DNA from: Corynebacterium sp.
GTDB taxonomy: Bacteria > Actinomycetota > Actinomycetes > Mycobacteriales > Mycobacteriaceae
Direction: 5' to 3'
Assembly: GCF_022712275.1 (NCBI RefSeq)
Contig: NZ_JALAGU010000026.1
Span: 62,001 to 126,000, forward strand
DNA length: 64,000 nt
Shown in pieces: positions 18,489 through 26,509 of this stretch. The translations under genes and the position numbers were made by a program. Each line of letters begins with the position of its first letter. The stretch's first letter is position 1. Under the pieces are notes generated by a model. It had not been told where the DNA came from. It was given only the letters and a program-made list of their open reading frames with translations, and searched no databases.

Positions 18489-19742
18489 GTGATCGCCGTC
18501 AGTATCACCGTCGTCGACGACCGTGGGCGCGAACGCGTCCTCGACGCCACCGTGTCCGGGACCGTCCCGGTCACCGAACTCCTGCCCCATCTGGTGGACG
18601 CCACACCCGGCGAACACTGGCAGCTCAGTGGGCCGTCCGGAGTGCTGCGACCCGAGCACGGGCTCGATGCGGCCGGGGTGCGCCCCGGGGAACGTCTCAC
18701 CCTGGCACGCGCCACAGTGCCCGCTCCACCGACAGACACGGTCGGCCGGCTCAGCGGTGATCTGCCGGCCAATCCCTCGGTGTGGGTCGCGGCCTTCCTG
18801 GCGGCGGCATCCACCCTGGTCCTGCCGCCGTTCAGCCCCGGGGTACCGGTGTGGCATCCCCTCGAGATCAGCGACCGGGCGCGCAGTGTGCTCGACGGTG
18901 CCGGGGATCCGGCCGGTCCGACGGTACTGCTGTGCACCGTACTCACCCTGGTTCTCGCAGTGGCGGCTGCTGCAGCGAGCCTGCACGAGAAGCGATTCAC
19001 GGCCCTGGCCGCCCTGCTCGCCTTCAGCGCCGGGGTGCAGGTCAATGTACTCACCGGTTGCGTCCTCGCAGCCTGCGCGGTGTGGCGGTCGGGACCCGAA
19101 CGGGTGGTCACCGTGGTCCTCGCCGTCGCCGCGGCGGTGAACTTCTGGCCGGGGCTGACGGTGTTGGCGGGGATGACCGGCCTGGTCGTCTCCGGGCAGA
19201 CCGCCCTGGGACTGGCCGGGGTGCCGCTGCCGAGGATCCCGGCGACGGGCCTGTTCGCCGCGGCGGACCGGCTGCGCCGACAGGACGCCAGGTCGGCCGA
19301 AGAGAGGGCCACCTCCGGAGACTCCGAGGACGCCGCCGTTGACCGGGCCCGACAGGTTCACGCAGTACTGGTCATCGCCTGCTGTGTGGTCATCGTCGCG
19401 GGCGTGGTCCAGCTCATCCCGCCGGGTTCCACGCCCGGGTGGATCGCCGTGGCGGCCTGTCTGACGGTCGCGGTGACCGGCCTGTCTGCCCGCGGTTGCC
19501 GACCGGCCCACGCGGTGACGGTCACGGTCACCGCGGTCACCGTCGCGGTGTGGACCCTGGTGCACTGCACCTCCCCGTGGCCGGCCGTGGCCCTGCTGCC
19601 GGTGATCCTGCCCGCGGTGAAGATCACCTCCCCGCTGGCTGGCCGGGTCATCGACATCCTGGAGACCGTCGCCTTCGCGGTCGCGGTGCCGCTGCTCATC
19701 GCGACCACCGGTGTCTTCGACCTGGTCAGGGGGATCGGGTGA
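18489..19742 (+). CDS. eccD: Type VII secretion integral membrane protein EccD
   Basis: Forms the membrane channel part of the ESX complex. An N-terminal ubiquitin-like domain (~1-80, SITVVDDRGRERVLDATV) is followed by about eleven hydrophobic segments. The GTG at 18489 is chosen because the conserved domain begins there and AGGGGGA precedes it; the frame is open further upstream. The stop overlaps the mycP start. At 417 residues it is on the short side for EccD. Confidence 0.9.
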   Translation: MIAVSITVVDDRGRERVLDATVSGTVPVTELLPHLVDATPGEHWQLSGPSGVLRPEHGLDAAGVRPGERLTLARATVPAPPTDTVGRLSGDLPANPSVWVAAFLAAASTLVLPPFSPGVPVWHPLEISDRARSVLDGAGDPAGPTVLLCTVLTLVLAVAAAAASLHEKRFTALAALLAFSAGVQVNVLTGCVLAACAVWRSGPERVVTVVLAVAAAVNFWPGLTVLAGMTGLVVSGQTALGLAGVPLPRIPATGLFAAADRLRRQDARSAEERATSGDSEDAAVDRARQVHAVLVIACCVVIVAGVVQLIPPGSTPGWIAVAACLTVAVTGLSARGCRPAHAVTVTVTAVTVAVWTLVHCTSPWPAVALLPVILPAVKITSPLAGRVIDILETVAFAVAVPLLIATTGVFDLVRGIG

Positions 19743-20863
19743 AGTACCGGGTGAGGTACCGGATAAGACACGGGTCGACGGTGATGTGCGCTGCCCTCCT
19801 GTTCGTGGCGGCCATGCCGGTCGCTGTGGCGCCGGTGGCCACCGCACAGGAGAGTCTCGAACAGTGCGGGGTTCCTGAGCCCGGTGACGCGCTGCCGGTG
19901 GATGTGCCGCTGCCCCACGATGTCGCCACCGGTGCCGGTGTCTCGATCGCCCTGGTGGACACCGGTGCCTCCTCCCCCGGCGTCCTCCCCGGTCGGGACG
20001 GGGATCTGGACCACTGCGTCCTGCACGGGACGGCGGTCGCCGGAGTCCTGCGCAGCGTGGCCCCCGGCGCGAGGGTGGTCTCCCACCGCCAGGTCACCGA
20101 CCGTGGCTCCGGCACGGTCGCCGGACTGGTCGACGCCCTGGAACGTGCCGTCGCCCACGCCCGCGAGCACCCCGAGGTGAAGATCGTGAACATGTCGCTG
20201 GTGGCCTGCCAGGACACCGTCGAACTGCGCCGGGCGGTCGCCGATGCAGAAGACGCCGGGCTGCTCATCGTCGCCGCGGCCGGCAATTCCGGACAGTGTG
20301 CCGAGGGGCAGATGCCGTTCCCCGCGTCACTGCCCGGCGTCCTCACGGTCGGCGGGGTGGACGCCCGGGTCGCCGACGCGTCCCGGCTGGACGATCTGGG
20401 GCTCGGCCGTGTGGTCGCCGACTATTCGGTGCCCGGGGTGTGGGTGGACCTGGTCGCGCCGGGTGGTCCGGTGTCCACGGTGCTGCGCACTGCTGCCGGT
20501 GAGGTGACCATCGTGGGTGATCCCGACCCGTTCGCGGGCACGAGTTTCGCGGCTCCGGTGGTCTCTGCCACTGCGGCGCTGGTGTGGCAGGTGCGTCCGG
20601 AGCACTCGGCGGCGCAGGTGCGGTCGGTGCTCGTCGACACGGCCCGGTCCGGTGGTGTGCCGGTGATCGATCCGGCGGCGGCGGTCGCATCGGTGATGGA
20701 CGATGAGCCCGTGGCGGGCGACCGGGACGCTCCCTGGGATGACGCGGTGGACCTGGTCGCTGCCTCGGACGAGAACGTTGAGCTGCGTGTTCCACTGGCT
20801 CTGCTGTCACTGGTGCTGGTCGGGGCACTCGGCGTGGCGGTGGCGCGGCGTCCTCGCGGGTGA
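19739..20863 (+). CDS. mycP: Mycosin, type VII secretion subtilisin-like protease
   Basis: A membrane-anchored serine protease of the ESX system. A signal peptide (~13-36, ending ATAQ) is followed by the catalytic triad Asp74 (LVDTG), His97 (LHGTAVAG) and Ser269 (GTSFAAP), with Asn183 (AAGNSG) for the oxyanion hole. A C-terminal membrane helix (LALLSLVLVGALGVAVA) anchors it. The GTG start overlaps the eccD stop (GTGA). 374 residues, shorter than mycobacterial mycosins. Confidence 0.94.
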   Translation: MKYRVRYRIRHGSTVMCAALLFVAAMPVAVAPVATAQESLEQCGVPEPGDALPVDVPLPHDVATGAGVSIALVDTGASSPGVLPGRDGDLDHCVLHGTAVAGVLRSVAPGARVVSHRQVTDRGSGTVAGLVDALERAVAHAREHPEVKIVNMSLVACQDTVELRRAVADAEDAGLLIVAAAGNSGQCAEGQMPFPASLPGVLTVGGVDARVADASRLDDLGLGRVVADYSVPGVWVDLVAPGGPVSTVLRTAAGEVTIVGDPDPFAGTSFAAPVVSATAALVWQVRPEHSAAQVRSVLVDTARSGGVPVIDPAAAVASVMDDEPVAGDRDAPWDDAVDLVAASDENVELRVPLALLSLVLVGALGVAVARRPRG

Positions 20864-21002
20864 TTTTCCAGGGACTGTCACGCACCTGCCACGGTCCCCG
20901 CAGGCGGACTCCAGTGAACAGACCGGAAGGGTCCGTAGCCTCATTTCCAGTGCAGCGGATCCGCTGCCGTTCATTCACACGACGCCTTACAGGAGGCATT
21001 CC

Positions 21003-21119
21003 ATGCTCGACGCCATCTCCACCATCGTCAACACCGTCGGTTCCATCCTCACCACCGGTATCTCCGGCGTGGCCCACGCCCTCAACCAGGTCGTCGGCTC
21101 CGTCACCGGCAGCATCTAG
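21003..21119 (+). CDS. 38-residue hydrophobic/amphipathic peptide within the ESX-4 locus
   Basis: Starts MLDAISTIVNTVGSILTTG and ends GSVTGSI. A perfect AGGAGG lies six bases before the ATG, the best ribosome site of the region, and a strong terminator follows 24 bases after the stop. The sequence is rich in Ile/Val/Thr/Gly/Ser with Asn and His spaced as in an amphipathic helix, lacks a signal peptide and has no charged residue after Asp3. It lies 139 bases after mycP. Corynebacterial cell-wall porins (PorA, PorH) are also tiny signal-less peptides; whether this is one, an ESX cargo or a membrane toxin cannot be told. Confidence 0.7.
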   Translation: MLDAISTIVNTVGSILTTGISGVAHALNQVVGSVTGSI

Positions 21120-21143
21120 GACGAGTTCTGCTGAACTGCTCCT

Positions 21144-21190
21144 ACGACCCTGCCCCGTCACCGGTTGTCCCGGTGGTGGGGCAGGGTCGT
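21144..21190. terminator. Bidirectional terminator between the 38-residue peptide gene and eccB
   Basis: A 21-bp stem with two wobble pairs (outer ACGACCCTGCCCC and its complement) and a TTGTC loop. It serves the plus-strand eccD-mycP-peptide unit and the minus-strand eccB, whose stop codon (21158-21160) lies inside it. TTTCT follows on the plus strand. Confidence 0.8.
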
Positions 21191-22414
21191 TTCTGCCCCA
21201 GCGGGCTGCGGGCTATCCTCGGGCCTCACCCACCACCCCGCCTCAACAGTCAGCCGGGCCCGCTCGACGGACAGTTCACCACCGTCCGGCAGCGGCTCGA
21301 TCACCCGCCACGGCACCTGCACCGGCAGCTCGCCGTCATCCAGCAGCCCCAGCGCGGCGAGCTCCTCCGGCGACGGCACCGCGTACCGCACCCCGGACTC
21401 ACTGACCAGGGCCAGTCCCCGCTCGGTCACCACGGCAACGGTTCCCCGTGGACCCGCATAGTGTCCGTCCCGCTCCTCTCCCGACGTCTTTTCCGGCTCC
21501 TCCACCAGTGTCGACCCCGCGCATACTCCACCGACTTCACGGAACGACACCTCCACCGGCAACTGTTCCAGCGCCGTCGTCCCGGGAGCTTCCAACACGG
21601 TCCCCAGGTCAGAGACCACCGGTGCACCGGCGAGAGCCTCCGCGACCGCCCGGCGCGTCCCCGTGACCTCGGCCAACCCACCGTCGGCGACGAGGAAGGC
21701 CCGCTCCCCCGCGGTCACCAGCGTCCCCTGCGCATCGAAGGGGGCGTCCAACCCGGACCGACCGGCCGGCAGCGCCGCATCCGGGCCACGCCGCAGCACC
21801 GTCACCACCTCATCATCGGCCGGCACCGGCACTGCCCCGAGTGCCCGGGCGACGGTGGGACCGGCGTCCGGAATGAGCATCCGCACCCCCTCGACGACCA
21901 GCCAGTGACCCGATGGAGCGGCAAGGACCTGCGGCCCGGCGTCCTCCAACGAGGACGCAGCCACGACCGTCGACCCGCACAGCGCCCACCCGTCAGCCTC
22001 ACCGTCGGTGACCGGGACCAGCCCCGGGGAGTTCGGAATGCCGACCGGCGGACCGGTCTCGAACCCGGCCAGGTTCGATGCGGTGGTCTTCGACGGCGAC
22101 TCCGCCGACCCCAGCAGCAGCCGTGCCGAGGCCACATTAGTCACCGGGTGGAAGGCGTCCCCGAGGCGTACGTGCAGCGCCCCGGATTCATCGGTGACCA
22201 GGGCGGCGTCCCCCACCGACGGTGCCGGACGCAGCATCGCGACCAGCAGCATTCCGCCGGCGACGAGCAGGGCGAGCAACACGCCGACGGCGACCGCGCG
22301 TCGTTGGGTGCGTAGTGGATCATGTGCCATGCGTGGGTCGCCGGTGACCAGCGCGAGCTCCATCCGCCGCAGCAGAAAGGAATAGCCGGAGACCTGCAGG
22401 CCTGTCGTTCTCAT
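21158..22414 (-). CDS. eccB: Type VII secretion protein EccB
   Basis: Membrane-core component of the ESX complex with a large extracytoplasmic domain. The 418-residue protein begins with the family signature MRTTGLQVSGYSFLLRRMEL, followed by a single membrane helix (~40-60, AVAVGVLLALLVAGGMLL). Two cysteines (ALCGST, GVCAGS) are typically disulfide-bonded. GGGGAG lies five bases before the ATG at 22414; the frame runs on upstream without support. Its last codons lie within the shared terminator. Confidence 0.93.
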   Translation of the reverse strand: MRTTGLQVSGYSFLLRRMELALVTGDPRMAHDPLRTQRRAVAVGVLLALLVAGGMLLVAMLRPAPSVGDAALVTDESGALHVRLGDAFHPVTNVASARLLLGSAESPSKTTASNLAGFETGPPVGIPNSPGLVPVTDGEADGWALCGSTVVAASSLEDAGPQVLAAPSGHWLVVEGVRMLIPDAGPTVARALGAVPVPADDEVVTVLRRGPDAALPAGRSGLDAPFDAQGTLVTAGERAFLVADGGLAEVTGTRRAVAEALAGAPVVSDLGTVLEAPGTTALEQLPVEVSFREVGGVCAGSTLVEEPEKTSGEERDGHYAGPRGTVAVVTERGLALVSESGVRYAVPSPEELAALGLLDDGELPVQVPWRVIEPLPDGGELSVERARLTVEAGWWVRPEDSPQPAGAETTLPHHRDNR

Positions 22415-22528
22415 GTGGTTCTCCCCTGACATTCCCCCGGGGCGCCCCGGAAATCCCCCGATGCGCCGACCCCGCGGCGCACCGTGATGTACATTCTGCT
22501 GAGAAAGATACATGACAGGGGAGCTCTT

Positions 22529-23323
22529 GTGTGGGGAACAGTGACGGCCGCCGTGGCCGTGATCGGGACAGGGACAGCGGCCTGGTGGGGACGCCACCGG
22601 CTGGGTCGACTCGTCGCAGAACACACACCGGAGCGGGCGTGGTTCCACGTGCACCCGCCGCACCACGATCTGTGGGGTGCGCGGGATCAGGTGGTGTGTG
22701 ACGGGGAGCTGCTGGACCGCTTCGCCGCAGGTCTGCGGGCTGACCTGCCCATGGTGGTGCAGGTACCTCCGCCGAAGCCTGACGGCCCGACACAGCGTTC
22801 CTACGCCGGACTTGCCGCGCTGACCCGCCCATCGGGTCGGGTCCTGGTCGGAGTTCTTCCGGAGGACGCCGCGCGGGTGCCGTTCGCTGCCGCCGGCTGT
22901 GGCCTGCTGGCCCGCGCGGTGCCGGGACTGCCCGCCGGTGCGCGTGAGGTGACCGGTGATGTGGCGGTGGACGCAGTGCCCGGCTGGATGGTCGGGACGG
23001 ATGCATCGGGTGAACCGGTGACGGTGAACCTGCCGCCGGGCGCCACGGTGCTGGTCAGCGGGGCCAGGGCGGCGGAGGTCGTGTCGACGGTGGCGGTGAC
23101 CGGGCGGACGGTGGGACCGGTGGCGGGCGCAGATGTGGCGGTGGTGTCCACGGTGGCGGCGTGGCGGGAAGCGTGGCATCCGCAGACCTGCCGGGTAGTG
23201 GTCTGCGAGGATGCTGCTGCGCTGGCCGACAGCATCGCGGTCGACCTCACCGTGGACCTGGACGCCGGACAGCTGCGCTGCGGGGAGACGACACTCCCCT
23301 TCCGTCGGCTGCCGCTACGCTGA
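22529..23323 (+). CDS. Uncharacterised membrane-anchored protein beside ESX-4
   Basis: A 264-residue protein with one N-terminal membrane helix (VWGTVTAAVAVIGTGTAAWW) and a soluble alternating beta/alpha domain (LVGVLPEDAARV, GATVLVSGARAAEVV). The GTG at 22529 is preferred because GGGGAG lies five bases upstream; an ATG at 22484 is in frame but lacks a ribosome site. It is divergent from eccB with a 114-base shared promoter region, so a role in the secretion system is plausible. The membrane-anchor-plus-domain layout recalls EccE, but no sequence signature supports that name. Confidence 0.7.
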   Translation: MWGTVTAAVAVIGTGTAAWWGRHRLGRLVAEHTPERAWFHVHPPHHDLWGARDQVVCDGELLDRFAAGLRADLPMVVQVPPPKPDGPTQRSYAGLAALTRPSGRVLVGVLPEDAARVPFAAAGCGLLARAVPGLPAGAREVTGDVAVDAVPGWMVGTDASGEPVTVNLPPGATVLVSGARAAEVVSTVAVTGRTVGPVAGADVAVVSTVAAWREAWHPQTCRVVVCEDAAALADSIAVDLTVDLDAGQLRCGETTLPFRRLPLR

Positions 23324-23328
23324 TCCCC

Positions 23329-24273
23329 ATGCGCAGCCACCTCGCCACCTGGATGAACGACCACCAGGTCGCGCTGTATCTGTGCGCGCTGCTTGTGGGT
23401 GCAGTGGTCGGGCTGTCGGTCCCGTCTGTGGCGTCCCCCGCGGAGCAGGCGATCAACCCGGCCCTGGGGCTGCTGCTCTACACCACCTTCCTCGCCGTAC
23501 CCTTCGGCCGGATCGGACACGCCCTGCGGGACTGGCGGTTCCTGGTGACCGTCTTCGTGGTGAACTTCCTCTGCGTCCCCCTGGTGGTGTGGGTGTTGAC
23601 CAGGTTCATCGCGTCCGACAGGGCGTTGCTGGTCGGGGTACTGTTCGTGCTGCTGGCACCGTGCGTGGACTACGTGATCGTGTTCACCGGGCTGGCCGGT
23701 GGTGCAGCAGACCGCCTACTGGCCGCGACTCCCCTGCTCATGCTGGCGCAGATGGTGCTGCTGCCGGTGTGGCTACGTCTGTTCGCCGGGGCCGAGGTGG
23801 TCGAATCGATCGAGACGGGACCGTTCGTCTCGGCGTTCGTCTGGCTGATCGTGGTGCCGTTGGTCGCGGCAGGGGCCACCCAGTGGGCACGCTGGTGGTT
23901 CTTCTCCGACCTTTTCGCCGACCTGATGGTGCCGCTGATGATGGTGGTCCTGGCGGTGGTCGTAGCGTCCCAGATCGACGGCGTCTCCGACCGGTGGCGT
24001 GACCTGGTGGTCGTGGTGCCGGTGTATGTGGTGTTCCCACTTGCCATGGCACTGATCGGTGGTGCGGCTTCCCGGATCGCACGACTGGAGATGGCGTCCC
24101 GCCGGGCGGTGGTCTTCACCGCGGTCACCAGGAACTCTCTGGTGGTGCTGCCGTTGGTCCTCGCCCTGCCGGCTGCCTATGACCTGTCACCGCTGGTGGT
24201 GGTGACGCAGACGCTGGTCGAGCTGCTCGTCATGGTGACGATGGTGCGGGTGGTGCCGAAGCTGGTGCGGTGA
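23329..24273 (+). CDS. BASS-family transporter (ACR3/arsenite-efflux-like)
   Basis: A 314-residue protein with about ten hydrophobic segments, of the bile acid:sodium symporter/arsenical resistance-3 superfamily. Family-like stretches include LLYTTFLAVPF, LLAPCVDYVIVFTGLAGG, with the ACR3-type Cys in the CVDYV motif, and TRNSLVVLPL. ATG at 23329 starts five bases after the previous stop, so both genes are probably cotranscribed. No ArsR regulator or ArsC reductase is nearby, so the substrate is uncertain (arsenite, or an organic anion). Confidence 0.82.
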   Translation: MRSHLATWMNDHQVALYLCALLVGAVVGLSVPSVASPAEQAINPALGLLLYTTFLAVPFGRIGHALRDWRFLVTVFVVNFLCVPLVVWVLTRFIASDRALLVGVLFVLLAPCVDYVIVFTGLAGGAADRLLAATPLLMLAQMVLLPVWLRLFAGAEVVESIETGPFVSAFVWLIVVPLVAAGATQWARWWFFSDLFADLMVPLMMVVLAVVVASQIDGVSDRWRDLVVVVPVYVVFPLAMALIGGAASRIARLEMASRRAVVFTAVTRNSLVVLPLVLALPAAYDLSPLVVVTQTLVELLVMVTMVRVVPKLVR

Positions 24274-24330
24274 CGAGGTTCCCTCCCCCGGGGTCCTCTA
24301 CTGATCCGGTCGCTTCTCCGCCGCACCGCC

Positions 24331-24415
24331 GAAGTGCTACCAGGACAAGAGTCCTGCTGTCAGCAAAACCCAAGGTCGTCAGATCTGCTGCACGCGGGAG
24401 ACCGGTAACACTTTC
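24331..24415. repeat. 85-nt structured repeat, copy A
   Basis: About 70% identical by eye to copy B at 25468-25551. The ends are inverted (GAAGTGCTACC against GGTAACACTTTC), and an internal hairpin CAGGAC/GTCCTG lies near the left end. The pair brackets the decayed islet. It resembles a MITE-like or structured-RNA element; no named family is recognised. Confidence 0.75.
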
Positions 24416-24435
24416 CCGCGTTACCTGCCCTCAGC

Positions 24436-24729
24436 TCAGATCAGCCCGTCGGGCAGTTTCTCGATGGCGACCATCCGCTGCGGGTGCCGTGCACTCCACA
24501 CGACCACAGCTGAGCTTCGGCCCACGGTCGCGATCTTCCTCGAGTACCGGATCCCGTCGGGACTGTCGAAGACCTGGAAATGCGCGTCATCGTCCGCGAT
24601 CTGGTCCTCGATCTCGTCAAGTAGGTCATCGACCCGGTTCGCGAGAGCAGGATCATTTCCGTACAGCTCGTCCGGACTCCCGGCTGCCGAAATGGACAGC
24701 ACAGGACCCTCCCCCTGAATGTCCCCCAT
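24436..24729 (-). CDS. Uncharacterised 97-residue protein, possible toxin partner
   Basis: Acidic N-terminal half (RVDDLLDEIEDQIADDDAHF) followed by a basic beta-rich half (RYSRKIATVGRSSAVVVWSA). Its ATG overlaps the previous stop by one base (TGATG), so it is coupled to the 82-residue gene. The two-gene size and overlap, and the location in a gene-poor islet, resemble a toxin-antitoxin module, but no toxin family motif is recognised. Confidence 0.55.
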   Translation of the reverse strand: MGDIQGEGPVLSISAAGSPDELYGNDPALANRVDDLLDEIEDQIADDDAHFQVFDSPDGIRYSRKIATVGRSSAVVVWSARHPQRMVAIEKLPDGLI

Positions 24730-24977
24730 CAGTCACCCTCTCCGTTCCTTGGCCGACGTCGCCGAGGCACGGTGTTGTCGGAAGTAGGCTCCTCCGCCAG
24801 GGCAGCAAGGATCTTCGGGTCGTGGACGATGTAGTCATCGACCGCCGAGACAGTCTTCGCCGGGGTCGGCAGGACGCTGCCGCCGACGGTCTCCTCGACG
24901 ATGAAGGTCTCGTCTCCGTGGCGTGTTCCGAGAGATACCCGGCCACGCTTGTCCGTGGTGACAAATGGTGCACCCAT
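24729..24977 (-). CDS. Uncharacterised 82-residue protein, possible antitoxin partner
   Basis: The N-terminal segment FVTTDKRGRVSLG resembles the first strand-turn of AbrB/MazE-type swapped-hairpin DNA-binding proteins, then an acidic middle and a basic tail (PRRRRPRNG). It is the first gene of a coupled pair. The resemblance is short, so the antitoxin reading is tentative. Confidence 0.5.
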   Translation of the reverse strand: MGAPFVTTDKRGRVSLGTRHGDETFIVEETVGGSVLPTPAKTVSAVDDYIVHDPKILAALAEEPTSDNTVPRRRRPRNGEGD

Positions 24978-25029
24978 AACCCCAATCCAGCCCCATCGTC
25001 CTATGTGGGCAATGGGGAAACAGGGTCAA

Positions 25030-25246
25030 CTACCCCAGCCGGTAGAGGGTGAAGCCCCAGCCCACGGTCGACTGCTCCACGTCCGCCACACCCCGCCCGG
25101 GCGAACAGGTCACGGTGCTCGGCATCGGTGCGCGAACCGCCGCCGTAGAGCGTGAAGTCCCGCAGGTCGTCCTCGTGGTCCTGGTCGTGGGCGAGCTCCT
25201 CGTTGAGGATGCCCCGAAGGTCAACGACAATCTCCCCACCCCCACC
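25030..25246 (-). pseudogene. C-terminal remnant of an O-methyltransferase-like gene
   Basis: One frame encodes EIVVDLRGILNEELAHDQ and on to DLFARAG; a one-base insertion then shifts to the frame that encodes VADVEQSTVGWGFTLYRLG and a stop. Joined, this is the usual end of a SAM-dependent methyltransferase of the O-methyltransferase type (LFxxAGFxDV, GWGFTLYRL). The SAM-binding part is missing, being replaced on the right by an AraC fragment on the other strand. Confidence 0.6.
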
Positions 25247-25260
25247 AGTGATCCGGCCGA

Positions 25261-25440
25261 CGCATCGCCGAGGCCGTCCGCTTCGACCCCGGCGGCAACC
25301 GCAGCGCCGCCGATCTGGCGGCCTCCGTCCACACCTCACTGCGCAGTGTCCAACGGACCTTCGACGACGTCCTCAACCCGCACGCGTATGCAGAGAATCT
25401 TCGCACCGCTGTCGCTTCGCCCGGTCGACTGTTCTGCTAA
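25261..25440 (+). pseudogene. AraC-type regulator remnant (helix-turn-helix part)
   Basis: The plus strand encodes RIAEAVRFDPGG, SAADLAASVHTSLRSVQRTF and a short tail to TAA at 25440. The pattern (basic helix, ADLAA, SxRSVQRxF) is that of the first AraC helix-turn-helix. There is no start codon in place, the sensor domain is absent and the second motif is degraded. It abuts the methyltransferase remnant head to head. Confidence 0.6.
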
Positions 25441-25467
25441 GGACCGGCCACTCGTCGGCGACATGCC

Positions 25468-25551
25468 GAAGTGTTACCAGGACAGACGTCCTGTTTCCGG
25501 GAGAACACCAGGTCGTCAAAGGTGCTGCAACCGAAGATTGACAACACTTTC
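25468..25551. repeat. 84-nt structured repeat, copy B
   Basis: Second copy of the repeat at 24331-24415, in the same orientation, with the internal hairpin CAGGAC/GTCCTG kept although the loop differs (AGAC against AAGA). The conserved stem with a changed loop suggests selection on structure or a recent common ancestor. Confidence 0.75.
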
Positions 25552-25639
25552 CCTGCAACACCTCGAGCACTACCCTGACAACCCCGACCACGCCCGGGCC
25601 GCACTCGGCTGCGCCAGGCAGTCCCCAGGCACCGGCCCT

Positions 25640-26509
25640 CTACACCGGCTCCCGCTTCGTGCGTGTCTCCTCGGCGCGCGTCGCCAGTTCCGCGTCCGCC
25701 GGATAGTCGACGGCCACGAGGTTCAGACCGCACGCCGGCGCCACCGGCACCTTGGACGACCGGGAACGTTCCTGAAGCAGGGAGGACGCGAACCCCTCGT
25801 AGCGGCGTCCCTCCCCCACCGTCAGGACCGCGCCGACCAGCGAGCGGACCATGGACCAGCAGAAGGCGTCCGCCACGACCGAGGCCTCATAGGTCTCCGG
25901 CTCCGTGGGCGTCGACACGTCCCGCCATTCAAAGGACTGCAGGTCGCGCACTGTCGTCGAACCTTCGCGGTACCTGCAGAAGGCCGCGAAGTCATGCAGT
26001 CCGACCAGCACGTCGGACGCCGACTGCACCGCCGACAGGTCCACCGGATGGCGCCACTGCGCGGTGTCCCGGACCCGCAACGGTGACGGCCCTGCCATCG
26101 ACGTCGTCACCCGGTAGACATAGTGGCGGCGCAGCGCAGAGAACCGCGCATCGAACCCCGGGGCGGCAGCAGACGCCCCGTGCAGGCGCACATCGGCCGG
26201 GAGCATCCGGGACAGCCGTCGCACCAGATCTGACGGCTGCTCCAGCGACCGCTGGCCGAACGCCGACGCGGGCACGTCGACATGGGCGACCTGTCCGGTC
26301 GCATGAACGCCGGCGTCGGTGCGTCCTGCCACCGTCAGCTCGACCGGGGTGCGGAAGACCAGCGAGAGCTTTTCCTCCAACACACCTTGCACAGTCCTCA
26401 ACTGCGACTGCGGGCCCTTCTGCTTCGCCCAGCCGTGGAAGTCCGTGCCATCGTAGGCGACGTCCAGACGCACCCGCACGAGTTCCGTACCCTCCACCAG
26501 ATCACTCAC
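25640..26509 (-). CDS. truA: tRNA pseudouridine(38-40) synthase
   Basis: Isomerises uridines 38-40 in the tRNA anticodon arm. The 289-residue protein has the family start (VRLDVAYDGTDFHGWA) and the catalytic Asp in VAGRTDAGVHATGQVAH; FCWSMVRSLVGAVLTVGEG is also typical. The ATG at 26509 overlaps the preceding membrane-protein gene by eight bases. Downstream of rplQ as in most actinobacteria. Confidence 0.95.
   Translation of the reverse strand: MSDLVEGTELVRVRLDVAYDGTDFHGWAKQKGPQSQLRTVQGVLEEKLSLVFRTPVELTVAGRTDAGVHATGQVAHVDVPASAFGQRSLEQPSDLVRRLSRMLPADVRLHGASAAAPGFDARFSALRRHYVYRVTTSMAGPSPLRVRDTAQWRHPVDLSAVQSASDVLVGLHDFAAFCRYREGSTTVRDLQSFEWRDVSTPTEPETYEASVVADAFCWSMVRSLVGAVLTVGEGRRYEGFASSLLQERSRSSKVPVAPACGLNLVAVDYPADAELATRAEETRTKREPV

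Noticed and set aside
20703..21119. A 138-codon plus-strand frame running from inside mycP to the end of the small peptide gene
   Set aside because: Its first 100 codons overlap mycP in another frame and have no ribosome site; only the last 38 codons, after AGGAGG, are supported.
24331..25551. CRISPR-like or IS-end interpretation of the two 85-nt repeats
   Set aside because: Only two copies over 1 kb apart, no spacer pattern, no cas genes and no transposase frame between them.
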